Part shown: positions 7,445 through 15,724 of the stretch, piece after piece
Numbering within the stretch: position 1 is the first letter of the stretch
Layout of the letters: every line of letters starts with the position of its first letter
DNA from: Salipiger bermudensis
GTDB taxonomy: Bacteria; Pseudomonadota; Alphaproteobacteria; Rhodobacterales; Rhodobacteraceae
DNA length: 64,000 nt
Assembly (NCBI RefSeq): GCF_020171625.1
Contig: NZ_JAIUZY010000013.1
Span: 1-64,000 of the forward strand
Reading direction: 5' to 3'
Program-made: the position numbers and the translations under genes
Notes under the pieces: model-generated
What the model was told of the DNA's origin: nothing
The model's database searches: none
The model's input: the letters and a program-made list of their open reading frames with translations, nothing else

Positions 7445-8929
7445 ATGCAGGACAACCACGCACCGCTGGAGATCGTGTCTCCCGAGGCCCCCGAGGCCGC
7501 GCTCTTTACCGAGGCGGAGGCCGCGGTGGACCGGCTCTGCGACCTCTACGAGCTGTCGGTCACCTTCCTGCACGACCGCTTTCTTGACGCTATGGCGACC
7601 GGTCACCCCGGCGTGCGGCTGCGCGCTTTCTATCCGGAAGTGCGGATCACCACCGGCACCCATGCCAAGGTCGACAGTCGCCTGAGCTTTGGCCACGTGG
7701 CAGCGCCCGGCACCCACGCTGCCAGCATCACCCGACCCGATCTCTTCCGGCACTACCTCAAGCAGCAGATCGGACTGCTGCTCGAGAACCACCAGGTGGC
7801 GGTGCAGGTCGGTCTATCGTCGACCCCGATGCCGGTGCATTTCGCCGTCGCCAACTATCCCGACCTTGCGGTGCCGCAGGAGGGGGCCGGGCGCTTCATC
7901 CTGCGCGACGTGTTCGACGTGCCGGATCTCAGCTCGACCAATGACGACATCGTCAACGGCGTGGCAAAGCCAGCCGAGGACGGCGCCGGGCCGCTGGCGC
8001 CCTTTACCGCGCAGCGCGTCGACTACTCGCTGGCGCGGCTGGCGCATTACACCGCCACCGATCCGGCGCACTTCCAGAACCACGTGCTGTTCACCAACTA
8101 CCAGTTCTATGTCAGCGAGTTCGAGGCCTATGCGCGCCAGCAGCTCGCCGATCCCGAGAGCGGCTACACCAGCTTCGTCTCAACCGGCAATGTCGAGATC
8201 ACCGATCCCGACACGGCGATCCCGCCGAGCCTGAAGATGCCGCAGATGCCGACCTACCATCTCAAGCGCAAGGACGGCTCGGGCATCACGCTGGTCAATA
8301 TCGGGGTGGGGCCCTCGAACGCCAAGACCGCCACCGACCACATCGCCGTGCTGCGCCCCCATGCGTGGCTGATGGTCGGTCATTGCGCCGGGCTGCGCTC
8401 TTCGCAGAGCCTTGGCGATTTCGTGCTCGCCCATGCCTATCTGCGCGAGGACAAGGTGCTCGACGACGACCTGCCGGTCTGGGTGCCGATCCCGGCTCTG
8501 GCCGAGATACAGGTGGCGCTCGAGCAGGCGGTGGCCGAGGAGACCCAGCTCGACGGGTTCGACCTCAAGCGGATCATGCGCACCGGCACCGTGGCCTCGG
8601 TCGACAACCGCAACTGGGAACTGCGCGACCAGTCCGGCCCGGTGCAGCGCCTGAGCCAGTCGCGCGCCGTCGCGCTCGACATGGAGAGCGCCACCATCGC
8701 CGCCAACGGCTTCCGCTTCCGGGTGCCCTACGGCACGCTGCTCTGCGTCAGCGACAAGCCGCTGCATGGCGAGCTGAAACTGCCGGGCATGGCGAGCGAC
8801 TTCTACAAGACGCAGGTTGCACGCCACCTGATGATCGGGATACGAGCCATGGAGAGACTGCGCGGGATGCCGCTGGAGCGCCTGCACTCGCGCAAGCTGC
8901 GTAGCTTTGAGGAAACAGCTTTCCTCTGA
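7445..8929 (+). CDS. amn: AMP nucleosidase
   Basis: Hydrolyses AMP to adenine and ribose 5-phosphate, controlling adenylate pools. The ATG at 7445, with GAGG 5 bases upstream, gives 494 aa, close to the bacterial Amn length; a TTG extension to 7388 is unsupported. The N-terminal AMN-specific domain carries VRLRAFYPEVRITT. The C-terminal phosphorylase-like domain carries GVGPSNAKTATDHIAVLRP, VGHCAGLRSSQSLGDFVLA and ALDMESATIAANGFRFRVPY, with the Met-Glu-Ser base-binding motif. It appears monocistronic between the repeat region and the HU gene. Confidence 0.95.
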   Translation: MQDNHAPLEIVSPEAPEAALFTEAEAAVDRLCDLYELSVTFLHDRFLDAMATGHPGVRLRAFYPEVRITTGTHAKVDSRLSFGHVAAPGTHAASITRPDLFRHYLKQQIGLLLENHQVAVQVGLSSTPMPVHFAVANYPDLAVPQEGAGRFILRDVFDVPDLSSTNDDIVNGVAKPAEDGAGPLAPFTAQRVDYSLARLAHYTATDPAHFQNHVLFTNYQFYVSEFEAYARQQLADPESGYTSFVSTGNVEITDPDTAIPPSLKMPQMPTYHLKRKDGSGITLVNIGVGPSNAKTATDHIAVLRPHAWLMVGHCAGLRSSQSLGDFVLAHAYLREDKVLDDDLPVWVPIPALAEIQVALEQAVAEETQLDGFDLKRIMRTGTVASVDNRNWELRDQSGPVQRLSQSRAVALDMESATIAANGFRFRVPYGTLLCVSDKPLHGELKLPGMASDFYKTQVARHLMIGIRAMERLRGMPLERLHSRKLRSFEETAFL

Positions 8930-9070
8930 CATCGGTACATCGCCGCCGAAAGCCGCTATATGCGCAGTTTTCCCTTGCAAATAGCCCCTATTCGTTGTGT
9001 TTGAACTCCATATGATGTTACTTTCCCGTATCGAGGCCCAATCGTTCGGGCAGTTCAAGGAGACCATGAA

Positions 9071-9358
9071 ATGGCGAAACCGATGACCAAGACCCAGCTG
9101 GTGGCCGCTCTGGCCGAAGAGATGGGCGCAGACAAGAAGACCGCCTCCACCGCGCTGGATGCGATCACCGGGATCATCACCAAGGAAGTCGCCGAAGGCG
9201 GCGCGGTGACCCTTCCGGGCGTCGGCAAGATCTACTGCCGCGAGCGCCCCGAGCGCATGGTGCGCAACCCCGCCACCGGCGAACAGTTCAAGAAAGAAGC
9301 CGACAAGCAGGTCAAGATGACCATCGCGAAGGCTCTGAAGGACAGCGTCAACGGCTGA
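9071..9358 (+). CDS. HU family DNA-binding protein
   Basis: Histone-like nucleoid protein that binds and bends DNA as a dimer. It is 95 aa, basic, and starts MAKPMTKTQLVAALAEEMG. The usual HU beta-arm signature is altered: where typical HU has GRNP, this protein reads CRERPERMVRNPATGEQ, placing the RNP with the arm-tip proline and a conserved cysteine. This variant is common in Rhodobacterales HU proteins. AAGGAG precedes the ATG, and a strong terminator follows 25 bp after the stop, so the gene is a single unit. Confidence 0.9.
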   Translation: MAKPMTKTQLVAALAEEMGADKKTASTALDAITGIITKEVAEGGAVTLPGVGKIYCRERPERMVRNPATGEQFKKEADKQVKMTIAKALKDSVNG

Positions 9359-9383
9359 TCCAGCCCCGGACGACATGACCTTG

Positions 9384-9412
9384 AAAGGACCGCCATCTGG
9401 CGGTCCTTTTTC
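9384..9412 (+). terminator. Strong rho-independent terminator after the HU gene
   Basis: AAAGGACCGCC at 9384-9394 pairs perfectly with GGCGGTCCTTT at 9399-9409 across an ATCT loop, and T residues continue beyond. It is one of the clearest terminators in the window. Confidence 0.93.
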
Positions 9413-9589
9413 GTTTGTATACAGGGGGTTGTCGGGTCGTGGTGCGTGGCCGCGGCGCGTGCCAGCGCCGCGGCAGGGCGGTGCATTCTAGACCTCCCAG
9501 TGCCGCTCGGGTGGCGCCCGGTGCTAGGGACGGTGGTGGGTGTTGCAACCTGCGTGCGATCCGGAAGCGCCCCCCTTTCACACATTCTG

Positions 9590-10020
9590 ATGAAATCGCT
9601 GCCGTGCGAGCTGCTTTGCTTCGCGCTTCACTCGGCGCCACACGCGATGCAGCAGTCCTATGCAGACCGGCCCGACGGTTTCGGGCTGACCTGTCCGCAA
9701 TACCGGCTGACCACGGCGCTCCGGGCCGAGGGCGGGTGCACCGTCGGGGCAATGGGAAAAGCGCTGCGTCTCGAATCGAACACGCCAAGACCGATGCCGA
9801 CGCGCTTTGAAGGGCAGGGGCTGGTCCGCCGCAGGCGGGACAGGACGACCGGCGGATGGTAATCGAGCTGACGGCCAAGGGCCATGCGCCGCCGGAAGAG
9901 GCCGCGCGGAGCTCCGAGCGCCTGCGCGAGCGCGGCGGGCGTCCGTTGGAGGAAGTCACGAGAGCTGCCCGATCTCGGGGAGCCTACGCGCACGGCGAAC
10001 GAGGACGCCAAGGGCGCCGC
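9590..10020 (+). pseudogene. ohrR: Frameshifted ohrR-like (MarR family) pseudogene
   Basis: The first frame (9590 to about 9856) reads CELLCFALHSAPHAMQQSY, FGLTCPQYRLTTALRAEGG and CTVGAMGKALRLESNT, which is the OhrR fold including the sensor-type cysteine. It runs into a stop at the wing after LVRRRRDRTTGGW. A second frame from about 9850 continues with MVIELTAKGHAPPEEAARSS. A third frame near 9960 continues with ELPDLGEP...NEDAKGAA, matching the expected C-terminal helix. At least two frameshifts are needed to restore the protein, and the linker after AMQQSY appears shortened. No ohr peroxidase gene is adjacent. OhrR normally represses organic-hydroperoxide resistance; this copy cannot make an intact regulator. 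Confidence 0.72.
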
Positions 10021-10021
10021 C

Positions 10022-10723
10022 TCAGGCGACGGCGCCGAGCCTGGCGAGCTGGCGCCCGTCCGCGTCGAAGTTCTCGGGCGCCAGCCAGTGCTCGAACCGG
10101 GCCTTCAGGGCGGGCCATTCGCCGTCCAGCACCGAGAACCACGCGGTGTCGCGGTTGCGGCCCTTGACGATGGTCGCCTGCCGGAAGGTGCCCTCGTACT
10201 GGAAGCCGAGCCGCTGCGCCGCGCGGCGCGAGGGCTCGTTGAGCGCGTCGCATTTCCATTCGTAGCGGCGGTAGCCCAGCGTGTCGAAGGCGTGCGCCAT
10301 CATCAAGTACATCGCCTCGGTGGCGCCGGCGGTCTTCTGCAGGCGCGGCGCCATGTGGATGAAGCCGACCTCAATCGACCCGACGGACGGGTCAATGCGC
10401 AGATAGGAGCAGAAGCCGACCGGCTGCCCGTCGGGCGTGCAGATGGCGAAATAGAGCGGGTCCGCGCTGGCCGCTGCCGTGCTGGCCCAGTCTCTCGCAT
10501 CCGCGAGATCGGCGAAGGGGGCAATCGGCAGGTAGGTCCAGCCCTGGCCCGTGCTGTCTTCGGCGAAGGCCTCGAAAAGGCCCGGCGCATGGTCCACGGT
10601 CAGCGGCTCGAGGCGCACGCATTGGCCTTCGATGACGCGGCGCTCCGGGCGCGGGCGGGGGAAGGACCCGTCGACCGGATGGCCGACGGGTTGCCCCAGT
10701 TCGTTCAGCGGCGTCTCGGACAT
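10022..10723 (-). CDS. GNAT-family N-acetyltransferase (RimJ/RimL type)
   Basis: Acetyl-CoA-dependent acetyltransferase of 233 aa. The fold is seen in RVIEGQCVRLEPLTVDHAPG, ICTPDGQPVGFCSYLRIDP, GSIEVGFIHMAPRLQKTAGA and the C-terminal NEPSRRAAQRLGFQYEG, which is the usual RimL-like acceptor motif. Its ATG lies 3 bp after the tpa stop, so it is the second gene of a tpa operon. A role in taurine use is not evident; the link may only be co-transcription. The substrate is unknown. It converges on the ohrR pseudogene. Confidence 0.85.
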   Translation of the reverse strand: MSETPLNELGQPVGHPVDGSFPRPRPERRVIEGQCVRLEPLTVDHAPGLFEAFAEDSTGQGWTYLPIAPFADLADARDWASTAAASADPLYFAICTPDGQPVGFCSYLRIDPSVGSIEVGFIHMAPRLQKTAGATEAMYLMMAHAFDTLGYRRYEWKCDALNEPSRRAAQRLGFQYEGTFRQATIVKGRNRDTAWFSVLDGEWPALKARFEHWLAPENFDADGRQLARLGAVA

Positions 10724-10726
10724 GGA

Positions 10727-12115
10727 TCAGGCGAAGACCTTGGTGAGGCTGCGGTCCACCGCGTCGACGATCTGGTCGATATCGTCCGCCGTGGCGATCA
10801 GCGGCGGCGCGAAGCACAGCACGTTGTTCAGCCCCGGGTTCGAGCGGTTGGTGGCGCCGATGATGACCCCGTCGGCAGCACAGGCGCCAACCACGGCCCC
10901 GATCTGCTTTTCCGAGACCGGCTCCTTGGTGCTGCGGTCGCTGACCAGTTCCAGCCCGAGGAACAGCCCCTTGCCACGCGCCTCGCCCACGACGGCGTGC
11001 TTGTCGCCAAGCGCGGCCAGCTTCTCGAGCATGTAGTCGCCCATCTTGGTGGTGTTCTCGAGCAGGTTCTCGTCTTCGATGATGCGCATGTTCTCGAGCG
11101 CCGCCGCCGGGCCGGCGGTGCAGCCGCCGAAGGTCGAGATGTCGCGGAAGTAGTTCAGCGGATCGCTGTCATCGTCCTTGAACATGTCGAAGACGCGTTC
11201 CGAGGTGACGCAGCAGGCGATGGCGGCGTAGCCCGACGCGACCCCCTTGGCCATGGTCACGAAATCCGGCTCGACGCCGTAATGCTGGTAGCCGAACCAG
11301 TGCGTGCCGGTGCGGCCCACGCCGCAGACGACCTCGTCGATATGCAGCAGGATGTCGTACTTGCGGCAGATCTCCTGCACCCGCTCCCAATAGCCCGGGG
11401 GCGGCAGGATGACGCCGCCGCCGGCGGTCACCGGCTCGAGGCAGAGCGCGCCCACCGTGTCGGGACCCTCGCGCAGGATGACCTCCTCGATGGCGTCGGC
11501 GGCGCGCTGGCCATAGGCCTCGCCCGACAGGTCCCACTGGGCGCGGTACTCGAGGCAGTGCGGCACCGAGACGAAGGCCGGTGCGAAGGGGCCGTACTGC
11601 ATGTTGCGCTCGAGCTGGCCACCGGCCGACATCGCGCCGATGGTCGAGCCGTGGTAGTCGCGCTCGCGGTAGAGGATCTTGTTCTTCTTGCCGCCATAGC
11701 GCTTGTGGGCGATCTGGCGGACCATCTTGAAGGCCTTCTCGTTCGCCTCGGAGCCCGAGTTGGTGTAGTAGACCCGGCTCATGCCCGGCATCTTCGAGAT
11801 CAGCTTCTCGGCAAACAGCGCGCCCGGCACCGAGCCCGCGGCACCGGCGAAGTAGTTCAGTTTCATCAGCTGCTCGGAGATCGCGTCGACGATGGACTGG
11901 CGCCCGTAGCCCACGTTCACGGTCCAGACCGCGCCCGAGACGGCATCGATATGTTCGCGGCCGTGCTGGTCCCAGACCCGCAGGCCCTTGCCCTCGACGA
12001 TGATGCGCGGGTCAGAGGTCTCGAACGGCTTGTGCTGCGTCAGATGATGCCAGACGTGGCGCTTGTCCGCCTCGACAACGTGGCTGAGATCGTTCTGCGT
12101 GAGCGTGCCGTCCAT
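10727..12115 (-). CDS. tpa: Taurine--pyruvate aminotransferase
   Basis: Class III PLP aminotransferase of 462 aa, proposed to convert taurine and pyruvate to sulfoacetaldehyde and alanine. The N-terminus MDGTLTQNDLSHVVEADKRH is typical of Tpa in this order. PLP contacts are SGSEANEKAFKMVRQ, the LHIDEVVCGVGRTG aspartate and the Schiff-base lysine in FVTMAKGVASGYA. The ATG at 12115 has AGGAGA and AGGA upstream, and an extension to 12202 looks spurious. It diverges from the TauABC-like transporter, which supports taurine over other omega-amino donors. The next catabolic enzymes (xsc, pta) are not nearby. Confidence 0.88.
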   Translation of the reverse strand: MDGTLTQNDLSHVVEADKRHVWHHLTQHKPFETSDPRIIVEGKGLRVWDQHGREHIDAVSGAVWTVNVGYGRQSIVDAISEQLMKLNYFAGAAGSVPGALFAEKLISKMPGMSRVYYTNSGSEANEKAFKMVRQIAHKRYGGKKNKILYRERDYHGSTIGAMSAGGQLERNMQYGPFAPAFVSVPHCLEYRAQWDLSGEAYGQRAADAIEEVILREGPDTVGALCLEPVTAGGGVILPPPGYWERVQEICRKYDILLHIDEVVCGVGRTGTHWFGYQHYGVEPDFVTMAKGVASGYAAIACCVTSERVFDMFKDDDSDPLNYFRDISTFGGCTAGPAAALENMRIIEDENLLENTTKMGDYMLEKLAALGDKHAVVGEARGKGLFLGLELVSDRSTKEPVSEKQIGAVVGACAADGVIIGATNRSNPGLNNVLCFAPPLIATADDIDQIVDAVDRSLTKVFA

Positions 12116-12428
12116 TTTTCCTGTCTCCTGGGAAGCGTGATTCCGGCCCCGGGGCCGTCTGGGGCGAATGTTAGCACACACATATTCGGGGCTGGCAACC
12201 AAAACGGCTTCTTGCGCGGGGCTGCGCCGGCGGCGTTGCGGTCAAAACCGGCAGCGGAACGGAGGGCCTGCGGGTTGTGCAGTTGCACGAAAACCGGGCG
12301 TCATCGCCGGGAAAAGCGTTGATCGGTCGCTCAATTTCGGCTCGGATTGGCCCCGGCGCAGGACCTCCGGGCCCGCGCCACAGACAAGGCGCCGCCGGTT
12401 GAGCAGGGGCCGGATGACAGGGAGAGAC
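12116..12428. promoter_or_regulatory. Divergent tpa/tauA promoter region
   Basis: A 313-bp gap between divergent starts that must hold both promoters. The only clear symmetry is GTGCA-GT-TGCAC at 12277-12288. I could not recognise a TauR (MocR-type) direct-repeat site or confident -35/-10 boxes. No regulator gene is adjacent. Confidence 0.4.
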
Positions 12429-13424
12429 ATGATGACGACGATCAAGGGCCTGATGACGGGGGCTGCCACCGCCGCGCTGATGACCGGCGCCGCCAGCGCG
12501 CAGGATCTGACCGTAGGCTATTTTCTCGAATGGCCGATGCCGTTCGAATACGCGAAAGCGGAAGGCTTGTACGAAGAGGCGATGGGCCTCGAGATCAACT
12601 GGGTGAGCTTCGACACTGGCACCGCGATGAGCGCCGCCATGGCCTCTGGCGACGTGCACCTCTCGGTGAGCCAGGGCGTGCCGCCCTTCGTCGTCGCCGC
12701 CTCGGCGGGGCAGGATCTTCAGATCCTCGACGTCGCGGTGAGCTACGCCGACAACGACAACTGCGTCGTGGCCGAGGCGCTCGAGATCGACAAGGACTCC
12801 GCCGGCGAGCTCGAGGGCAAGAAGGTCGCCGTGCCGCTGGGGACGGCGGCGCATTACGGCTTTCTCAAGCAAATGTCTCACTTCGGCGTCGACATCTCGA
12901 CCATGGAGATCGTCGACATGGCGCCGCCCGATGGTGCCGCCGCCCTCGCGCAGGGCTCGGTCGACATGGCCTGCGGCTGGGGCGGCTCGCTGCGCCGCAT
13001 GAAGGAGCACGGCAACGTGCTGCTGACCGGGGCCGAGAAGGAAGAACTGGGCATTCTGGTGTTCGACGTGACCTCCGGCCCGGCGGGCTGGGTGGCCGAG
13101 AATTCCGACATCGTGGCCGAGTTCCTCGCGGTGACCGCCGAGGCCAATGCCATGTGGGCCGATGAGGCCAACCACGACAAGATGCTGCCGGTGATCGCAA
13201 GGGATGCGGGCATGGACGAGGAGGCCACCGCCGAGACGCTGGCCACCTTCGTCTTCCCCAGCGTCGAGGAGCAGCTCACCGGGAAGTGGCTCGCAGGCGG
13301 CGCGCAGGAGTTCATGAAGGGCGTGGCCGACGTGTTTGTCGAGGCAGGCTCGATCGACGCGGCGCTCGACAGCTATGCCGACGCGGTGAACACCGGCCCG
13401 CTCGAGACGGCCTCGGGCCTTTAA
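12429..13424 (+). CDS. tauA: Taurine ABC transporter, periplasmic substrate-binding protein
   Basis: Binding component of a sulfonate/taurine uptake ABC system. From the tandem ATGs at 12429/12432, preceded by GGGAGAG, the protein is about 331 aa. It has a signal peptide ending near ASAQDLTVG and mature segments typical of NMT1/SsuA-like proteins: FLEWPMPFEYAKAEG, FDTGTAMSAAMASGDVHLSV, GKKVAVPLGTAAHYG and DMACGWGGSLRRMKEHG. It is the first gene of tauABC, divergent from tpa, which sets taurine as the likely ligand. A stem-loop after the stop may protect this part of the mRNA so that more binding protein is made. Confidence 0.88.
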   Translation: MMTTIKGLMTGAATAALMTGAASAQDLTVGYFLEWPMPFEYAKAEGLYEEAMGLEINWVSFDTGTAMSAAMASGDVHLSVSQGVPPFVVAASAGQDLQILDVAVSYADNDNCVVAEALEIDKDSAGELEGKKVAVPLGTAAHYGFLKQMSHFGVDISTMEIVDMAPPDGAAALAQGSVDMACGWGGSLRRMKEHGNVLLTGAEKEELGILVFDVTSGPAGWVAENSDIVAEFLAVTAEANAMWADEANHDKMLPVIARDAGMDEEATAETLATFVFPSVEEQLTGKWLAGGAQEFMKGVADVFVEAGSIDAALDSYADAVNTGPLETASGL

Positions 13425-13431
13425 GGACGCG

Positions 13432-13461
13432 CGGGCGCGGGGCGATCCTGCGCCGCGCCCG
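13432..13461 (+). terminator. Stem-loop between tauA and tauB
   Basis: CGGGCGCGG at 13432-13440 pairs with CCGCGCCCG at 13453-13461. The arm is followed by ACACTCTTTG rather than a T run. It probably acts as partial attenuator or 3' mRNA stabiliser after the binding-protein gene. Confidence 0.5.
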
Positions 13462-13533
13462 ACACTCTTTGACGAATGAAGCAGGGGGCGAGGCAAGGCC
13501 CCTACGCCGGCAACGCACCGGCAGGCGGGGGCC

Positions 13534-14340
13534 ATGAGCGGATTAGAGATTGAAAACCTGTCGATGCGCTTCGACCTGCCCAACGGCAGCTCGGTGCAGG
13601 CGCTGAAGGACGTGTCGCTGAATCTGGCCGAGGGCGAGCTGCTCTCGGTGCTCGGCCCCTCGGGCTGCGGCAAGACCACGCTTCTCAACATCGTGGCGGG
13701 CTTTCTCGCGCCCACGGAGGGGCAGATCCGGCTCAACGGTCACACCGTTACCGGCCCTGCCGCCGAGCGCGGCATGGTGTTCCAGCAGGGCGCGCTCTTC
13801 GAGTGGATGAACGTGCGCGAGAACGTCTCCTTCGGCCCGCGCATGGCCGGCAAGCGCGAACGGGACTGGGCTGGTACCGTCGATCACCTGCTCGACGTAG
13901 TGGGCCTGAGGGAGTTTAAGGAAAAGGCGGTCTACGAGCTTTCGGGCGGGATGCAGCAGCGCGTGGCGCTGGCCCGCTGTCTCGCCAACGATCCCGATGT
14001 GATCCTGATGGACGAGCCGCTGGGCGCGCTCGACGCGCTGACCCGCGAGAAGATGCAGTCCCTCGTGCTGAAGCTCTGGAAGGAGACCGGCAAGACCATC
14101 ATCCTCATCACCCATTCGGTCGAAGAGGCACTGCTTCTGGGCGAGCGGCTGCTGGTGATGGCGCCGCGCCCGGGCCGCATCCACAAGGAATACCGTCTGC
14201 CCTTCGCCGATCTCGGAGTCGGAGAAGACCTGCGCACGGTCAAGACACACCCGCAGTTCGGCAAGACCCGCGAAGAGATCCTCGGGATGATCTGGGACAT
14301 GGAAGAGGAAATCATGGGCCGCACGGAGGGAGCGCAATGA
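13534..14340 (+). CDS. tauB: Taurine ABC transporter, ATP-binding protein
   Basis: Cytoplasmic ATPase of 268 aa for the TauABC importer. Walker A is GPSGCGKTTLLN near residue 46, the Q-loop is in GMVFQQGALFEW, the signature is LSGGMQQRVALARCLA, Walker B is DPDVILMDEPLGALD and the H-loop is IILITHSVEEALLL. Its stop overlaps the tauC start by 4 bp. ATPases of this NitT/TauT family cannot be separated by sequence alone; context with tpa gives the substrate. Confidence 0.9.
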   Translation: MSGLEIENLSMRFDLPNGSSVQALKDVSLNLAEGELLSVLGPSGCGKTTLLNIVAGFLAPTEGQIRLNGHTVTGPAAERGMVFQQGALFEWMNVRENVSFGPRMAGKRERDWAGTVDHLLDVVGLREFKEKAVYELSGGMQQRVALARCLANDPDVILMDEPLGALDALTREKMQSLVLKLWKETGKTIILITHSVEEALLLGERLLVMAPRPGRIHKEYRLPFADLGVGEDLRTVKTHPQFGKTREEILGMIWDMEEEIMGRTEGAQ

Positions 14341-15602
14341 TCGTCCTGCTGATCTATGTCGCGATCTTCGTGGCCTCGTTCTTCCTCGTGAAGCTGCTGG
14401 TGCACAAGACCACGCGCGATTTCACCGCCCGCAAGACCGTCACCTTCGGCGACGAGAGCGCAGTGCGCCCGAACCGCATCGCCAGCGTGATCTCGGTGCT
14501 GACGATCTTCCTGCTCTGGGGCGCCTTCACCGGCTCGGCCTGGGTGCCGGGCTTTCTGCACGCGCCGGGGCCGTTCGTGGGCGACGCCACCTTCACCTAC
14601 ACCGCCGAGGCCGACGGCGTGGCGCCCGACGAGGCCACGGTGACGGTGCGGGTCTTCCCGGTCGGCGCCGAGGTCGAGACGCCCGAGGTCGATCCCGGCC
14701 CCGGCTGGGCCAAGAACGATGCCGACAGCGTCGGTGCGTGGCGCTCGGGGCTGATCCGGGTCGACCGCAACGACGATCATGGCCGCGACGCGGGCCACAG
14801 GGTCGTGGCGGTCAACGGCGAGCCCATCGCGCCGGGCGGCGAGGTCCTGACCGCGTTCGGCCGGGTCGGCATGTCGCCCAAGGGCACGCTGAATGTCGAG
14901 CCGCGCAAGGGCTGGCAGATGGAGCCGATCTGGCTGCCGCCCCCCGAGGCGGTGCTGGCGCGGCTCAAGGAGATTGCGCAGGATGGTTATCGCGACAGCA
15001 CGCTGTGGGAGCATCTCGGCTGGTCGCTGTTCCGGGTCATCGCGGGGTTCTCCTTCGGGGCGCTGATCGGCATCCCGCTGGGCTACGCGATGGGCCTCAG
15101 CGACTGGTTCCGCGGCTGGTTCGACCCGATCGTCGAGTTCATGCGCCCGGTGCCGCCGCTGGCGCTGATCCCGCTGGTGATCATCTGGGCCGGCATCGGC
15201 GAGACCGGCAAGATCATTCTGCTGTTCCTCGCGGCGCTCTGGATCATGGCAATCGCGGCGCGCTCGGGCGTGTCGGGGGTGAAGATCTCCAAGGTGCACG
15301 CGGCCTATTCGCTGGGCGCGTCCAAGGCGCAGATCATGCGCCACGTGATCGTGCCGAACTCGCTGCCCGAGATCTTCACCGGCGCGCGGGTGGCGATGGG
15401 CGTCTGCTGGGGCACCGTGGTCGCCGCCGAGCTGGTCGCCGCCGAAAAGGGCGCGGGCATGATGATCATGGTGGCGTCGAAGTTCCAGCTTACCGACATC
15501 GTGATCATGGGTATCATCATGATCGGCGTCATAGGCTTCGGCATCGACATCTTGATGCGGTTGGCCGAGAAGGCGCTGGTGCCGTGGAAGGGCCGGGGCT
15601 GA
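14337..15602 (+). CDS. tauC: Taurine ABC transporter permease with a large extracytoplasmic insert
   Basis: Membrane component of 421 aa, well over the ~275 aa usual for TauC. The C-terminal part (about 225-421) is an ordinary BPD_transp_1 permease with LGWSLFRVIAGFSFGALIG and the EAA loop AAYSLGASKAQIMRHVIVPN. The N-terminal part has two hydrophobic segments, MIVLLIYVAIFVASFFLVKL and IASVISVLTIFLLWGAFTG. These are separated from the permease core by about 140 residues rich in beta-strand patterns (DEATVTVRVFPVG, GHRVVAVNGEPIAPGGEVLT). That block is probably periplasmic and could contact TauA. It overlaps tauB by ATGA. Confidence 0.86.
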   Translation: MIVLLIYVAIFVASFFLVKLLVHKTTRDFTARKTVTFGDESAVRPNRIASVISVLTIFLLWGAFTGSAWVPGFLHAPGPFVGDATFTYTAEADGVAPDEATVTVRVFPVGAEVETPEVDPGPGWAKNDADSVGAWRSGLIRVDRNDDHGRDAGHRVVAVNGEPIAPGGEVLTAFGRVGMSPKGTLNVEPRKGWQMEPIWLPPPEAVLARLKEIAQDGYRDSTLWEHLGWSLFRVIAGFSFGALIGIPLGYAMGLSDWFRGWFDPIVEFMRPVPPLALIPLVIIWAGIGETGKIILLFLAALWIMAIAARSGVSGVKISKVHAAYSLGASKAQIMRHVIVPNSLPEIFTGARVAMGVCWGTVVAAELVAAEKGAGMMIMVASKFQLTDIVIMGIIMIGVIGFGIDILMRLAEKALVPWKGRG

Positions 15603-15724
15603 CGGCAGGAGGGCCGAAGGCCCGCCCGGGCCTGTTCGCAGGTCTGCGGTAAGACGCGCTACGGCGCGGAGGGGGGCGCTTGGCGCGGCCGGTCAGACAG
15701 CGGCCCCGAACGCGCCGGTGGCGC

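Noticed and set aside
9884-12322. A long plus-strand frame (812 codons) opposite tpa and the GNAT gene
   Set aside because: The minus strand carries two clear enzymes, and the plus-strand translation is a shadow. Only its first few codons coincide with the ohrR pseudogene, which is reported separately.
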